Assembly: GCA_021789755.1 (NCBI GenBank)
Contig: JAJYJD010000256.1
Location: 1 to 5,371 of the forward strand
DNA from: Bacteroidota bacterium
GTDB taxonomy: Bacteria > Bacteroidota > Ignavibacteria > Kryptoniales > JAKASW01
DNA length: 5,371 nucleotides
Direction of reading: 5' to 3'
Under the pieces are notes generated by a model. The model was not told the origin of the DNA. It saw nothing but the letters and a program-made list of their open reading frames with translations, and searched no databases. Below, piece by piece: positions 1 to 5,371 of the stretch (the stretch's first letter is position 1; each line of letters opens with the position of its first letter). The translations under genes were made by a program, and so were the position numbers.

Positions 1-720
1 CTCGACAAAGTAACGTCAGGCGTTCCGGGCACGGTCTACGCTTATGACATCACTCCCGCCGGAATTGGAAGTTGGACCGACGGTGAACTGATCAGGGCTA
101 TCACATGTGGTGTCGACAAGAACGGCAAGGCTATTTTCCCGATCATGCCGTACTATCATTTCAACAGCATGGATACTGAAGACATCTATTCGATCGTGGC
201 GTATATAAGGTCTCTCAAGCCGATACAGAATACGATACCGGCGAGGAGTCTTGATTTCCCGCTGAACCTGATTGTGAAGACAATGCCTTTGGAATCGTAC
301 CATCCTGCGCCTCAGCCCGACACGACAGATATCGTCTCGTATGGTAAGTACCTCACGAACGCGTCGGCATGTGCCGACTGCCACACCGAAATGGAGAAGG
401 GTCAGCCCGTGCCGGGGATGGAGTTCGCCGGCGGTTTCGCGTTCGGAATGGGGAGCGGAGTAGTCAGGTCCGCGAACATCACTCCGGATTCCGCGACAGG
501 AATCGGAAAGTGGACCGCCGCCGATTTCATCAATTACTTCAAGACATACAGGACGGAATCCGGAAGAAATATCCCGGTCTCACCCAGGGCATTCAACACC
601 CCGATGCCGCTGACTTCATTTGCCGGCATGACCGATCATGACCTCGGAGCGATCTACGCCTACCTGAGGACGGTTAAGGCGGTGCATAATGCTGTAACGA
701 AATTCACGCCGGAGAAGTAG
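1..720 (+). CDS. Two-domain (or larger) cytochrome c, 3' part, start outside window
   Basis: The reading frame is open from base 1 and ends at TAG 718-720, leaving 239 visible residues. The last full domain carries a class I heme c site, CADCH, at visible residues 124-128 (bases 370-384), with a likely axial Met at M202 in NTPMP. Residues 1-78 look like the back half of another such domain. The motif DITPAGIGSWTD matches NITPDSATGIGKWTA in the second domain, IMPYYHF supplies a candidate Met49, and AYIRSLKP parallels AYLRTVKA. The heme motif of that first domain must lie left of the window. Family knowledge: tandem cytochrome c proteins of this style (compare the cytochrome subunits of membrane alcohol dehydrogenases) are exported and pass electrons between a periplasmic dehydrogenase and the respiratory chain. 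No dehydrogenase or oxidase is visible, so the partner is unknown. Cytochrome c identity is firm; the exact role is not. Confidence 0.93.
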   Translation, partial: LDKVTSGVPGTVYAYDITPAGIGSWTDGELIRAITCGVDKNGKAIFPIMPYYHFNSMDTEDIYSIVAYIRSLKPIQNTIPARSLDFPLNLIVKTMPLESYHPAPQPDTTDIVSYGKYLTNASACADCHTEMEKGQPVPGMEFAGGFAFGMGSGVVRSANITPDSATGIGKWTAADFINYFKTYRTESGRNIPVSPRAFNTPMPLTSFAGMTDHDLGAIYAYLRTVKAVHNAVTKFTPEK

Positions 721-742
721 AACTTTCTCTGCTCGGCGCAAA

Positions 743-766
743 TGCCGCTCAGCGGCAGCCTTTACA
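743..766 (+). terminator. Possible weak intrinsic terminator after the cytochrome gene
   Basis: TGCCGC (743-748) pairs perfectly with GCGGCA (752-757) around a three-base loop, starting 23 bases after the cytochrome stop codon. The T tract is poor: only three T residues (761-763) and a second T-rich patch around 770-779. Position and stem suit a terminator, but the weak U tract makes efficiency doubtful. It could instead protect the mRNA 3' end. Confidence 0.35.
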
Positions 767-901
767 TCCTATTTTGGTATTAATGAACGGGAGAGACAGA
801 GGCGCAAAGAGCACGGGTCTAACCAGGAACGCAAAAGCTCTGAGAAGTGCCATGTAGGATTCTTTTCGTCTCTTCTTCCCTGTGGTGAAATCCATCGGTA
901 A

Positions 902-980
902 GTCCCGTCAGGGACGACATATTTATAGAAACGCGAAAAACAAAAACAGTAGCCCCGTAGGGGCCATATATTTCGAAAAC
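902..980 (+). repeat. Two direct copies of a short palindromic (REP-like) unit
   Basis: Unit 1 has GTCCC (902-906) pairing with GGGAC (911-915), then ATATTT at 919-924 and ATAGAAA. Unit 2 has GCCCC (952-956) pairing with GGGGC (960-964), then ATATTT at 968-973 and CGAAAA. The units start 50 bases apart, have the same orientation, and keep the hairpin-to-ATATTT distance within one base. The stem bases differ in a compensated way (T-A in unit 1, C-G in unit 2), so pairing is conserved and not just sequence. From memory, units with a GTCCC or GCCCC hairpin followed by ATATTTATAGAAA are common between genes in Bacteroidota and relatives and may be mobilised by REP-associated (IS200-like) transposases. 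No transposase is present here. Confidence 0.55.
940..964 (-). terminator. Possible terminator of the LAT-type permease, formed by the second repeat unit
   Basis: Read on the minus strand, the hairpin GCCCC-TAC-GGGGC (964 down to 952) is followed after five bases by two runs of five T separated by one G (946 down to 936). It lies about 80 bases past the permease stop. The stem is only five base pairs, though all G-C, and the T tract does not abut it, so efficiency is uncertain. It would mean that a repeat unit supplies the 3' end of this gene. Confidence 0.35.
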
Positions 981-1041
981 CCTGGCACGGTTGCGTGTGC
1001 ATCTCCCCGGTGTTTTTCTCTCCGCTTTTTCCGACGATCCA

Positions 1042-2532
1042 CTATTCCATTATTCCGCTGTTTCTCTTCGCCGTCTTCTTCCAGATGAAGTACACAGGGA
1101 TTCCGAGGAGGACTATGATTACACCAGGCCAGGTGTAAGCCGGTTTGAACATCAGGAGGTCGACGGCGATTGCCGCGGCTGTGAGAATGTATAATCCCGG
1201 CAGAATGGGATAGCCGAACGCCTTGTACGGCCGCTCGGCATCGGGGCGTTTCTTCCGCAGAACGAAAATGCCGGTGATTGTCAGGATGAAGAATATCAGC
1301 ACTGCGAAGATGACGTAGTCGAGAAGATCGTTGTACGTCCCCGACAAACAAAGAAGGCTGGCCCAGACACCTTGAACGATGAGGGCGGTTCCCGGGACCG
1401 ACTTCCCGTTGAGTTTTCCGGTGCTCTGGAAAAACAGTTTGTCCTTGGCCATCGCGTAATAGACACGCGGCCCCGCCAGTATGAGCCCGTTATTGCAGCC
1501 GAATGTGGAAATCATTATAAGAACCGCCATGATTATGGCCGCCGGCGCGCCGAAGATTACGGCGGCCGCCGCTGTGCCGACCCTGTCGTCAGCCGCAAAT
1601 TGAATCCCCTGTGCCATGACGCCGTGACCCGCCGGAGAGCCGACGAGAGGAAGCGACACGATATACGCGACGTTGGCGAGGATGTAGAGGAGAGTCACGG
1701 TGAGCGTTCCGAACAGCAGGCTCAGAGGAATTGTCCGTTTGGGATTTACAACCTCTCCGGCGGCAAAGGTGATGTCGTACCATGCGTCGCTTGAGAAGAG
1801 GGAACCGACCGTTGCGACACCTATCGCGGCGAGGAGCATCGGGCCCGAAAGAGATTCTATCAGGACGATCTTACCGCCGGCGACATGCGTCCAGCTCGCG
1901 TTCCAGAAGTCGGCAAAGTTCAGGTGCATCGCCATGACGTTCCGCCCTATCATTATGCCGAGGATGATGAGTCCGATCAGGGCGAGTGTTTTCGTGATAG
2001 TGAAAATATTCTGCACGAGTTTTCCCTGGCGGACACCGCGGGTGTTAATGTAGGTCAGGAGAGCGATGCTTGCGATCGCCACGATCTGAGCCGCGGATAT
2101 ATTCAGCCCGGCGACTGTGAGAAGAACGTTACTCTCGCCGAGTGATGGGATGAGAACCGATGTGAATTTCGCGAACGCGACCGCGACGGCTGCGATCGTG
2201 CCGGTCTGTATGACGAGGAACGAGGTCCATCCGTACAGAAAACCGAGGAGCGGGCTGTATGATTCTTTCAGGTAGGCGTATAATCCGCCGACATGCGGCA
2301 TCATACCGGCGAGCTCGCCGTAGCTCAAAGCGCCGATAACAGTCATCGCGCCGGTGATGAGCCAGGTCAGCAGCAGATAGCCCGGCGAGCCGAGCGTGCG
2401 CGACATATCCGCGCTCACTATGAATATGCCTGACCCGATCATCGAGCCGATGACGATCATCGTGGAGTCGAGGAGTTTCAGCTCACGCTTGAACTGTGTT
2501 CCTTCCTGCTGGGTCTCATTGCTAACGCTCAT
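1042..2532 (-). CDS. APC-superfamily amino acid permease, LAT/SteT-like
   Basis: The product is 496 residues, a normal length for the amino acid-polyamine-organocation family, with about 12 hydrophobic segments and a charged N-terminal tail. TM1 (about 22-41) carries the unwound substrate-site motif GSGIFI at 33-38. TM6 (about 228-256) is followed by AGEVVNPKRTIP, matching the E-x-x-NP-x-R-x-IP signature. The TM8 region ends in STFGCNNG and GPRVYYAMAKDKLFF (about 342-368). RPYKAFGYPILP (434-445) precedes TM11. These features point to the L-type transporter group that includes the serine/threonine exchanger SteT. It probably takes up or exchanges neutral amino acids across the inner membrane; the substrate cannot be read from sequence. 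The ATG start is supported by CGGAGGAAGA ending directly before it (2542-2533). It lies downstream of the CAT-type permease on the same strand, but a terminator and about 260 bases separate them, so separate transcription is likely. Confidence 0.93.
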   Translation of the reverse strand: MSVSNETQQEGTQFKRELKLLDSTMIVIGSMIGSGIFIVSADMSRTLGSPGYLLLTWLITGAMTVIGALSYGELAGMMPHVGGLYAYLKESYSPLLGFLYGWTSFLVIQTGTIAAVAVAFAKFTSVLIPSLGESNVLLTVAGLNISAAQIVAIASIALLTYINTRGVRQGKLVQNIFTITKTLALIGLIILGIMIGRNVMAMHLNFADFWNASWTHVAGGKIVLIESLSGPMLLAAIGVATVGSLFSSDAWYDITFAAGEVVNPKRTIPLSLLFGTLTVTLLYILANVAYIVSLPLVGSPAGHGVMAQGIQFAADDRVGTAAAAVIFGAPAAIIMAVLIMISTFGCNNGLILAGPRVYYAMAKDKLFFQSTGKLNGKSVPGTALIVQGVWASLLCLSGTYNDLLDYVIFAVLIFFILTITGIFVLRKKRPDAERPYKAFGYPILPGLYILTAAAIAVDLLMFKPAYTWPGVIIVLLGIPVYFIWKKTAKRNSGIME

Positions 2533-2566
2533 TCTTCCTCCGTATTGGACTGGCCCTCGTGTTTAG

Positions 2567-2581
2567 CACGAATGACACGAA
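2567..2581 (+). repeat. CACGAA short direct repeat in the permease leader
   Basis: CACGAA occurs twice with a nine-base period (2567-2572 and 2576-2581). Related words occur in the opposite orientation at 2634-2641 (ATTCGTGG) and 5101-5111 (ATTCGTGTCAT). I recall strings of CACGAAT-type words as frequent intergenic low-complexity sequence in Bacteroidota-related genomes, so this is probably a decayed remnant. It could also be part of an operator for the downstream permease, since it lies 35-49 bases before the start codon. Confidence 0.3.
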
Positions 2582-2642
2582 CATCATTGAATAGTTCAAG
2601 TATCACTAATGACCGGTCCCGCGCGTTATTCATATTCGTGGT

Positions 2643-2652
2643 ATTCCGGAAT
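2643..2652. promoter_or_regulatory. Perfect 10-bp palindrome upstream of the LAT-type permease
   Basis: ATTCCGGAAT is a perfect palindrome about 110 bases before the permease start. The TTCCGGAA core and flanking GC recur at 5064-5074 upstream of bioY. It could be a regulator site, but nothing identifies the regulator. I could not place a convincing -35/-10 pair on the minus strand between here and the start codon. Confidence 0.2.
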
Positions 2653-2725
2653 GCCCACATTTCTTCAATAGTGTAATACGTGCTTTTTTTCATACCTGAA
2701 GATCTCCGGCAAAATCAGTTCACAC

Positions 2726-2765
2726 AAAACCGAACGGCTCCGTCCTTTTTGTAGAGCGGAGCCGT
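2726..2765 (-). terminator. Intrinsic terminator of the bioY-permease unit
   Basis: ACGGCTCCG (2734-2742) pairs perfectly over nine bases with CGGAGCCGT (2757-2765) around a 14-base loop. On the minus strand the stem is followed by TCGG and then TTTT (2729-2726). It begins about 30 bases after the stop codon of the CAT-type permease. Stem strength and position make it the best terminator in the window. It argues that the next permease gene is transcribed separately. On the plus strand no T run follows, so it looks one-directional. Confidence 0.75.
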
Positions 2766-2795
2766 GTTGGATCAAATCGAGCCGGACGACAATGT

Positions 2796-4262
2796 CTAAC
2801 TGTTCGTCCTGGCAGCCGCTCTGAGTTTACTGTGACTGCGGCTGTAGGTAAAGTATATAATGAAACCGATCGCCATCCATATTATCAGCCTGTACCACGT
2901 GTCGATCGGGAGTCCGACCATCTGGGCGGCGGATAGAAGAGCGCCGAGGATCGGCACCAGCGGAACCCATGGTGTCCTGAACGGGCGGTGTACGTCCGGT
3001 TTGGTGTATCTCATGACGAGGACTCCCAGCGAGACGATTACGAAAGCGAGGAGTGTTCCGATGGAGACCAGTTCTCCGAGGATGCCGATGGGGAAGAGGC
3101 CGGAGACTACCATGGCGACGGTGCCGGTGACTATCGTGGTTATATAGGGTGTTCTGAACTTGGGGTGTATGGCCGCGAACTTCGGCGGAAGGAGTCCGTC
3201 CTTCGCCATGCTGTAGAAGACTCTCGGCTGGCCGAGGAGCATGACGAGGACCACTGAACTCAGCCCGGCGATGGCGCCGATCTTGACTATCGGCCGCAGC
3301 CAGAAAAGTCCTTTGCCTGCCGCGTCGATTCCGACTGCAATCGGGTCGGGGACTAGAAGCTGCTTGTAACTGACCAGGCCGGTGAGGACGAGGGCGACGA
3401 CGATATAAAGGATGGTTGAAACGCCAAGCGAGCCCATTATCCCGATCGGCATGTCCTTCTGCGGGTTCTTCGCTTCCTGTGCTGTAGTGGAGACGGCGTC
3501 GAAACCTATATATGCAAAAAATATCACTCCTGCACCGCGGAGAATGCCGCTCCAGCCGAATTCGCCGAAGTGGCCCTGGTTAGGCGGAATGAACGGGACC
3601 CAGTTTGAATGATGTATGTAGGCGATACCGAACCCGACAAAAAGGAGGATGACCGCTACCTTGACTATCACAATGATATTGTTAAAGTCCGCAGATTCCC
3701 TTATGCCGATGACGAGGAGGGTCGTGATGATCGCTATGATGAACATCGCGGGGAAATTGAGGACGGCGCCTGTCATTATCCATCCGACGTGCGGATCGTA
3801 ATTTATCGGTGCGCTTGCGAGATATGCAGGTATATTCAGCCCGAAATCCTTGAAGAAGCTGACGACATAGCCCGACCATCCTACCGCGACGGTGGAAGCG
3901 CCGAAGAGGTATTCGAGTATCAGATCCCATCCGATGATCCACGCGATGAATTCTCCTAGAGTGGCGTAGGCGTAAGTGTAGGCGCTTCCGGCTATCGGTA
4001 TCATCGCCGCAAACTCGGCGTAGCAGAGTCCGGCGAACGCACATCCGAGACCGGAGACTATGAATGAAAGTACGATCGCGGGCCCGGCATACTGGGCGGC
4101 CGCCTGGCCGGTTAGTACGAAAATGCCTGCGCCGATAATCGCACCGATGCCTAGCGTTGTGAGATTAAGCGGGCCGAGTGTTCGTTTCAGACCATGTTCG
4201 TTGTCAGCAGCCTCCTTAGTCAGGCTCTCCAGAGATTTTGTGGCGAAGAGTGGGTTACCCAT
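2796..4262 (-). CDS. APC-superfamily amino acid permease, CAT/YfnA-like
   Basis: The product is 488 residues with about 12 or more hydrophobic segments and a soluble N-terminus of about 30 residues. TM1 contains GAIIGAGIF (40-48), the broken-helix substrate motif. TM3 holds an acidic residue in WDLILEY (E117). TM6 contains FFAYIGFDAVS (248-258) followed by EAKNPQKDMPIGI (263-275). GQPRVFYSMAKDGLLPP (344-360) is the typical family block after TM8, and RPFRTPWVPLVP (426-437) precedes the last helix pair. These place it in the cationic amino acid transporter branch with YfnA and Geobacillus ApcT. By my recollection of the ApcT structure, E117 and D255 match acidic residues near its substrate site. 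Substrate could be alanine, branched-chain or cationic amino acids. The ATG is preceded by TGGAGGAATA (4272-4263), a strong ribosome site. It starts 40 bases after the bioY stop, suggesting one operon. It shares the fold but little close sequence with the neighbouring LAT-type permease, so it is not a recent duplicate. Confidence 0.94.
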   Translation of the reverse strand: MGNPLFATKSLESLTKEAADNEHGLKRTLGPLNLTTLGIGAIIGAGIFVLTGQAAAQYAGPAIVLSFIVSGLGCAFAGLCYAEFAAMIPIAGSAYTYAYATLGEFIAWIIGWDLILEYLFGASTVAVGWSGYVVSFFKDFGLNIPAYLASAPINYDPHVGWIMTGAVLNFPAMFIIAIITTLLVIGIRESADFNNIIVIVKVAVILLFVGFGIAYIHHSNWVPFIPPNQGHFGEFGWSGILRGAGVIFFAYIGFDAVSTTAQEAKNPQKDMPIGIMGSLGVSTILYIVVALVLTGLVSYKQLLVPDPIAVGIDAAGKGLFWLRPIVKIGAIAGLSSVVLVMLLGQPRVFYSMAKDGLLPPKFAAIHPKFRTPYITTIVTGTVAMVVSGLFPIGILGELVSIGTLLAFVIVSLGVLVMRYTKPDVHRPFRTPWVPLVPILGALLSAAQMVGLPIDTWYRLIIWMAIGFIIYFTYSRSHSKLRAAARTNS

Positions 4263-4302
4263 TATTCCTCCAGTTCCGTCCGAACGTATCCGCCAAGAGA
4301 GT

Positions 4303-4908
4303 TTATTTCACCCTTCGGGAAAGTGCTTCGGACTTGTGGTTTGTGTGAAACGCGGGATCAGCCTTGAGAGCTCGGTACACGCCGACGGCCGCAGCCAGCT
4401 TGACTAAATCCCAGAATGAAAAGATCAGAAAACCCTGCGCGATGGAGGCGTTCCAGTCGTGAAGGAAAAACGCGTTGAGCCAAGCGGTTCCGCAGGCGAA
4501 AATTATCGCGAACCCCGCCAGCATGGAAAGGGCGGTCCAGAGAAATGAGTCGTCGAGGTCTATGATCGATCCGACGACGGCGGCACTCAGTACGAACCCG
4601 ATTAGGTACCCGGCGGTCGGCCCGAAAAACACAGGAAAGCCCGCCTCCGGCCCGGCAAAAACCGGGATGCCCGCGGCGCCAAGAAGAAGGTAAGTGAGTA
4701 TGCTGACCGTCCCGCCCTTCCTTCCGAGGAACGCCCCCGCCAGAACAACGAACAGGGTCTGCAAGGTGAACGGAACCGGCTCGTGAGGGATGTATACTTT
4801 TGCGCCGATCGCCGTCAGCGCAGTGAAAGCAACGATGACCTTCATCTGGCCTAGTTCCGCGGCGTGCGAGGAGTCGAAAGCGCGAACGGTACCCGCGTCG
4901 TATCTCAT
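4303..4908 (-). CDS. bioY: BioY, biotin-binding S component of an ECF transporter
   Basis: The product is 201 residues, the usual BioY size, with about six hydrophobic segments. Family blocks run in order: PVPFTLQ (44-50), LLLGAAGIPVF (74-84), GPTAGYLIGF (96-105), and a last helix with D167 and K170 in DLVKLAAA. Published BioY structural work, as I recall it, places a conserved Asp and Lys three residues apart at the biotin site, matching this pair. The protein captures biotin at the membrane. Import normally needs the energising subunits, either BioM/BioN or the shared EcfA/A'/T module. None is encoded in the window, so this is a solitary BioY unless the module is elsewhere. The ATG start has AGAGG four bases upstream (4917-4913); M22 would be an alternative but lacks a comparable site. 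It appears to lead a two-gene unit with the CAT-type permease. Confidence 0.95.
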   Translation of the reverse strand: MRYDAGTVRAFDSSHAAELGQMKVIVAFTALTAIGAKVYIPHEPVPFTLQTLFVVLAGAFLGRKGGTVSILTYLLLGAAGIPVFAGPEAGFPVFFGPTAGYLIGFVLSAAVVGSIIDLDDSFLWTALSMLAGFAIIFACGTAWLNAFFLHDWNASIAQGFLIFSFWDLVKLAAAVGVYRALKADPAFHTNHKSEALSRRVK

Positions 4909-4926
4909 ATTGCCTCTCTAGTTCTG

Positions 4927-4941
4927 CCCCGCATTGCGGGG
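4927..4941 (-). promoter_or_regulatory. GC hairpin in the bioY 5' leader
   Basis: CCCCGC (4927-4932) pairs with GCGGGG (4936-4941) around a three-base loop. In the bioY mRNA it would end about 10 bases before the AGAGG ribosome site. No T run follows on the minus strand, so it is not a terminator. It might hold the leader in a stable form, or be another isolated palindromic element like those at 902-964. I do not recognise it as a known riboswitch. Confidence 0.3.
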
Positions 4942-5040
4942 GTACTCTTCTAAACTAAGATTGTCTTTTTTAGTGTGCAGGGAATGAACTGAACAATTCG
5001 AAATCAATCCAACGGATCCTTCGGACGGGAGGTTTTGTCA

Positions 5041-5187
5041 GTGGGATTACCGATACCGCAGTCTTCCGGAATGCGATGTTCGGAAAGGATGTCGCCTGGA
5101 ATTCGTGTCATCGAAGAAAAAAATATCACCAAACCCGTTGAGAATCAAGCTTCAGCGGCAATTTCAACGGGATCGGTCGATAATTAG
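5041..5187 (+). CDS. Possible 48-residue small protein, doubtful
   Basis: A GTG at 5041 opens a 48-codon frame ending at TAG 5185-5187. It is preceded by GGGAGG (5027-5032) at an eight-base spacing, a good ribosome site, and it diverges from bioY. The predicted product is hydrophilic, begins (M)GLPIPQSSGMRC, and has no membrane segment, signal peptide or motif I recognise. Against it: the length is easily reached by chance, the 5134-5171 inverted repeat lies inside it, and no clear promoter precedes it. A poor candidate, TTGTCT (4961-4966) with TGAACT (4985-4990), has an 18-base spacer. Confidence 0.17.
   Translation: MGLPIPQSSGMRCSERMSPGIRVIEEKNITKPVENQASAAISTGSVDN
5115..5171 (-). terminator. 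Terminator-like inverted repeat upstream of bioY
   Basis: CCCGTTGA (5134-5141) and TCAACGGG (5164-5171) are perfect eight-base arms around a 22-base loop. On the minus strand the second arm is followed at once by TTT, then GG, and ten bases after the stem by a run of seven T (5123-5117). It could end a transcript coming from the right of the window, or act as an attenuator in a long bioY leader. The large loop and the displaced T run weaken the call. Confidence 0.35.
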
Positions 5188-5362
5188 CTCTCAGTACCCG
5201 AATCCGACTCGCGGATCAAACCTGCGTGGTTCTGCCCCCGGCAACCGGAGCATGTGGCTTTTCCCACGCACGGAGCCCAGGATTCTCCCGCACGGGATTT
5301 TGCTTCTATCTTTGTGGCGATCTAAGTTCCATTCATGAAAGCAATGTCGCGAAAGACCGATT
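5171..5362. other. Candidate structured RNA region, strand unclear
   Basis: Several complementary arms lie inside an outer pair. ATCGGTC (5172-5178) pairs with GACCGAT (5355-5361). Inside are ATCCG/CGGAT (5202-5206, 5212-5216), TGCGTGG/CCACGCA (5223-5229, 5264-5270), CCGG-CAA-CCGG (5238-5248), and TCCC/GGGA (5286-5289, 5294-5297). GTGG at 5254-5257 can compete for the CCAC at 5264-5267. If transcribed on the minus strand, the outer stem would be followed immediately by the 5134-5171 hairpin acting as a terminator. I do not recognise it as tRNA, tmRNA, SRP RNA, RNase P or a common riboswitch. Short GC stems of this kind also arise by chance. Confidence 0.17.
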
Positions 5363-5371
5363 GGAACAGGG

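Larger units (their letters stand above)
721..1041. other. Intergenic region between convergent genes, repeat-rich, no gene seen
   Basis: This 321-base gap lies between the stop of the cytochrome gene and the stop of the facing permease gene. Short frames exist on both strands, but their translations are rich in Cys, Trp, Arg and Phe, lack family motifs and have no ribosome site. The gap holds a GC hairpin just after the cytochrome stop (743-757), and two copies of a hairpin-ATATTT unit (902-980). A low-complexity stretch of GCAAAG-like and GAGCAC-like words (about 800-850) resembles decayed intergenic repeats. Confidence 0.6.
4909..5371. other. Non-coding region upstream of bioY, rich in inverted repeats
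   Basis: This 463-base stretch has no gene I can recognise. It should contain the bioY promoter on the minus strand. The nearest candidate, TTGTTC (4998-4993) with TAAAAA (4974-4969) 18 bases on, is weak, and I see no clear biotin repressor operator. It holds a leader hairpin (4927-4941), a possible small plus-strand frame (5041-5187), a long inverted repeat (5134-5171) and a series of complementary arms from 5171 to 5362. Confidence 0.5.

Noticed and set aside
769..1002. A 77-codon minus-strand frame across the intergenic region after the cytochrome gene.
   Set aside because: It reads through the palindromic repeat units, has a Cys/Trp/Phe-rich composition and lacks a ribosome site, so it is a chance frame over repeats.
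2644..5074. An 11-base word TTCCGGAATGC at 2644-2654 and again at 5064-5074, upstream of both minus-strand transcription units, as a shared operator.
   Set aside because: By simple counting, a few repeated 11-mers are expected by chance in a window of this size, and the second copy is not a full palindrome beyond its eight-base core. Only the first copy is listed, at low confidence.
5195..5230. A tRNA T-arm-like sequence on the minus strand (GGTTTGATCC).
   Set aside because: The conserved TTC of the T loop is not intact, and no matching acceptor, D or anticodon arm can be folded around it.
4921..5238. The 10-base word GTTCTGCCCC at 4921-4930 and 5229-5238, each next to a small hairpin, as a repeated module.
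   Set aside because: Repeats of this length are expected by chance several times in a window this long, and the hairpins that follow differ in sequence and register.
5221..5275. A SAM-I-like riboswitch core suggested by CCCCCGGCAACCGG on the plus strand.
   Set aside because: Only the GGCAACC-like word matches. The other conserved SAM-I blocks and the closing four-way junction arms are absent.
5191..5370. A minus-strand frame open from the right edge to TGA at 5191-5193, as the 3' end of a gene followed by the terminator-like repeat.
   Set aside because: The 59 residues are very rich in Arg, His and Trp and show no family motif. The length is within chance expectation, and the same bases are explained as well by paired stems.
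5335..5371. An ATG at 5335 that stays open to the window end on the plus strand, as the start of a gene running right.
   Set aside because: Only 12 codons are visible and no ribosome site precedes it, so it cannot be supported from this window.

Overview
The window is about 5.4 kb of bacterial chromosome with a GC content slightly above 50%. It holds four convincing protein genes and two intergenic stretches rich in small palindromes. I suspect the Bacteroidota/Chlorobiota/Ignavibacteriota neighbourhood. The reasons are a two-domain cytochrome c of a style common there and intergenic units made of a GC hairpin followed by an ATATTT motif, which I recall being widespread in those genomes. Strong Shine-Dalgarno sequences (GGAGGA) precede two of the genes, which argues against typical Bacteroidia, where such sites are little used. 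This placement is inference from memory and not a database result.

Layout. Bases 1-720 (+) are the 3' end of a periplasmic multi-domain cytochrome c whose start lies left of the window. Bases 721-1041 separate it from a convergent gene and contain a candidate terminator and two direct copies of a hairpin-ATATTT repeat. The second copy may also terminate the convergent gene. Bases 1042-2532 (-) encode an APC-superfamily amino acid permease of the LAT/SteT type. Bases 2533-2795 hold its presumed promoter region and a good intrinsic terminator for the gene upstream. Bases 2796-4262 (-) encode a second, distinct APC permease of the CAT/YfnA type. Bases 4303-4908 (-) encode BioY, the biotin-binding S component of an ECF transporter. 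Bases 4909-5371 contain no convincing gene, but have a hairpin in the bioY leader, a terminator-like inverted repeat and a cluster of complementary arms that could be a structured RNA.

How it works together. bioY and the CAT-type permease lie 40 bases apart on the same strand with no visible terminator between them, and the strong terminator comes after the permease. They therefore look like one transcription unit for vitamin and amino acid uptake. The LAT-type permease follows that terminator and probably has its own promoter. The cytochrome belongs to an unrelated respiratory unit that converges on these transport genes. I found no clear undescribed system. The most open question is whether bases 5134-5362 encode a small structured RNA.
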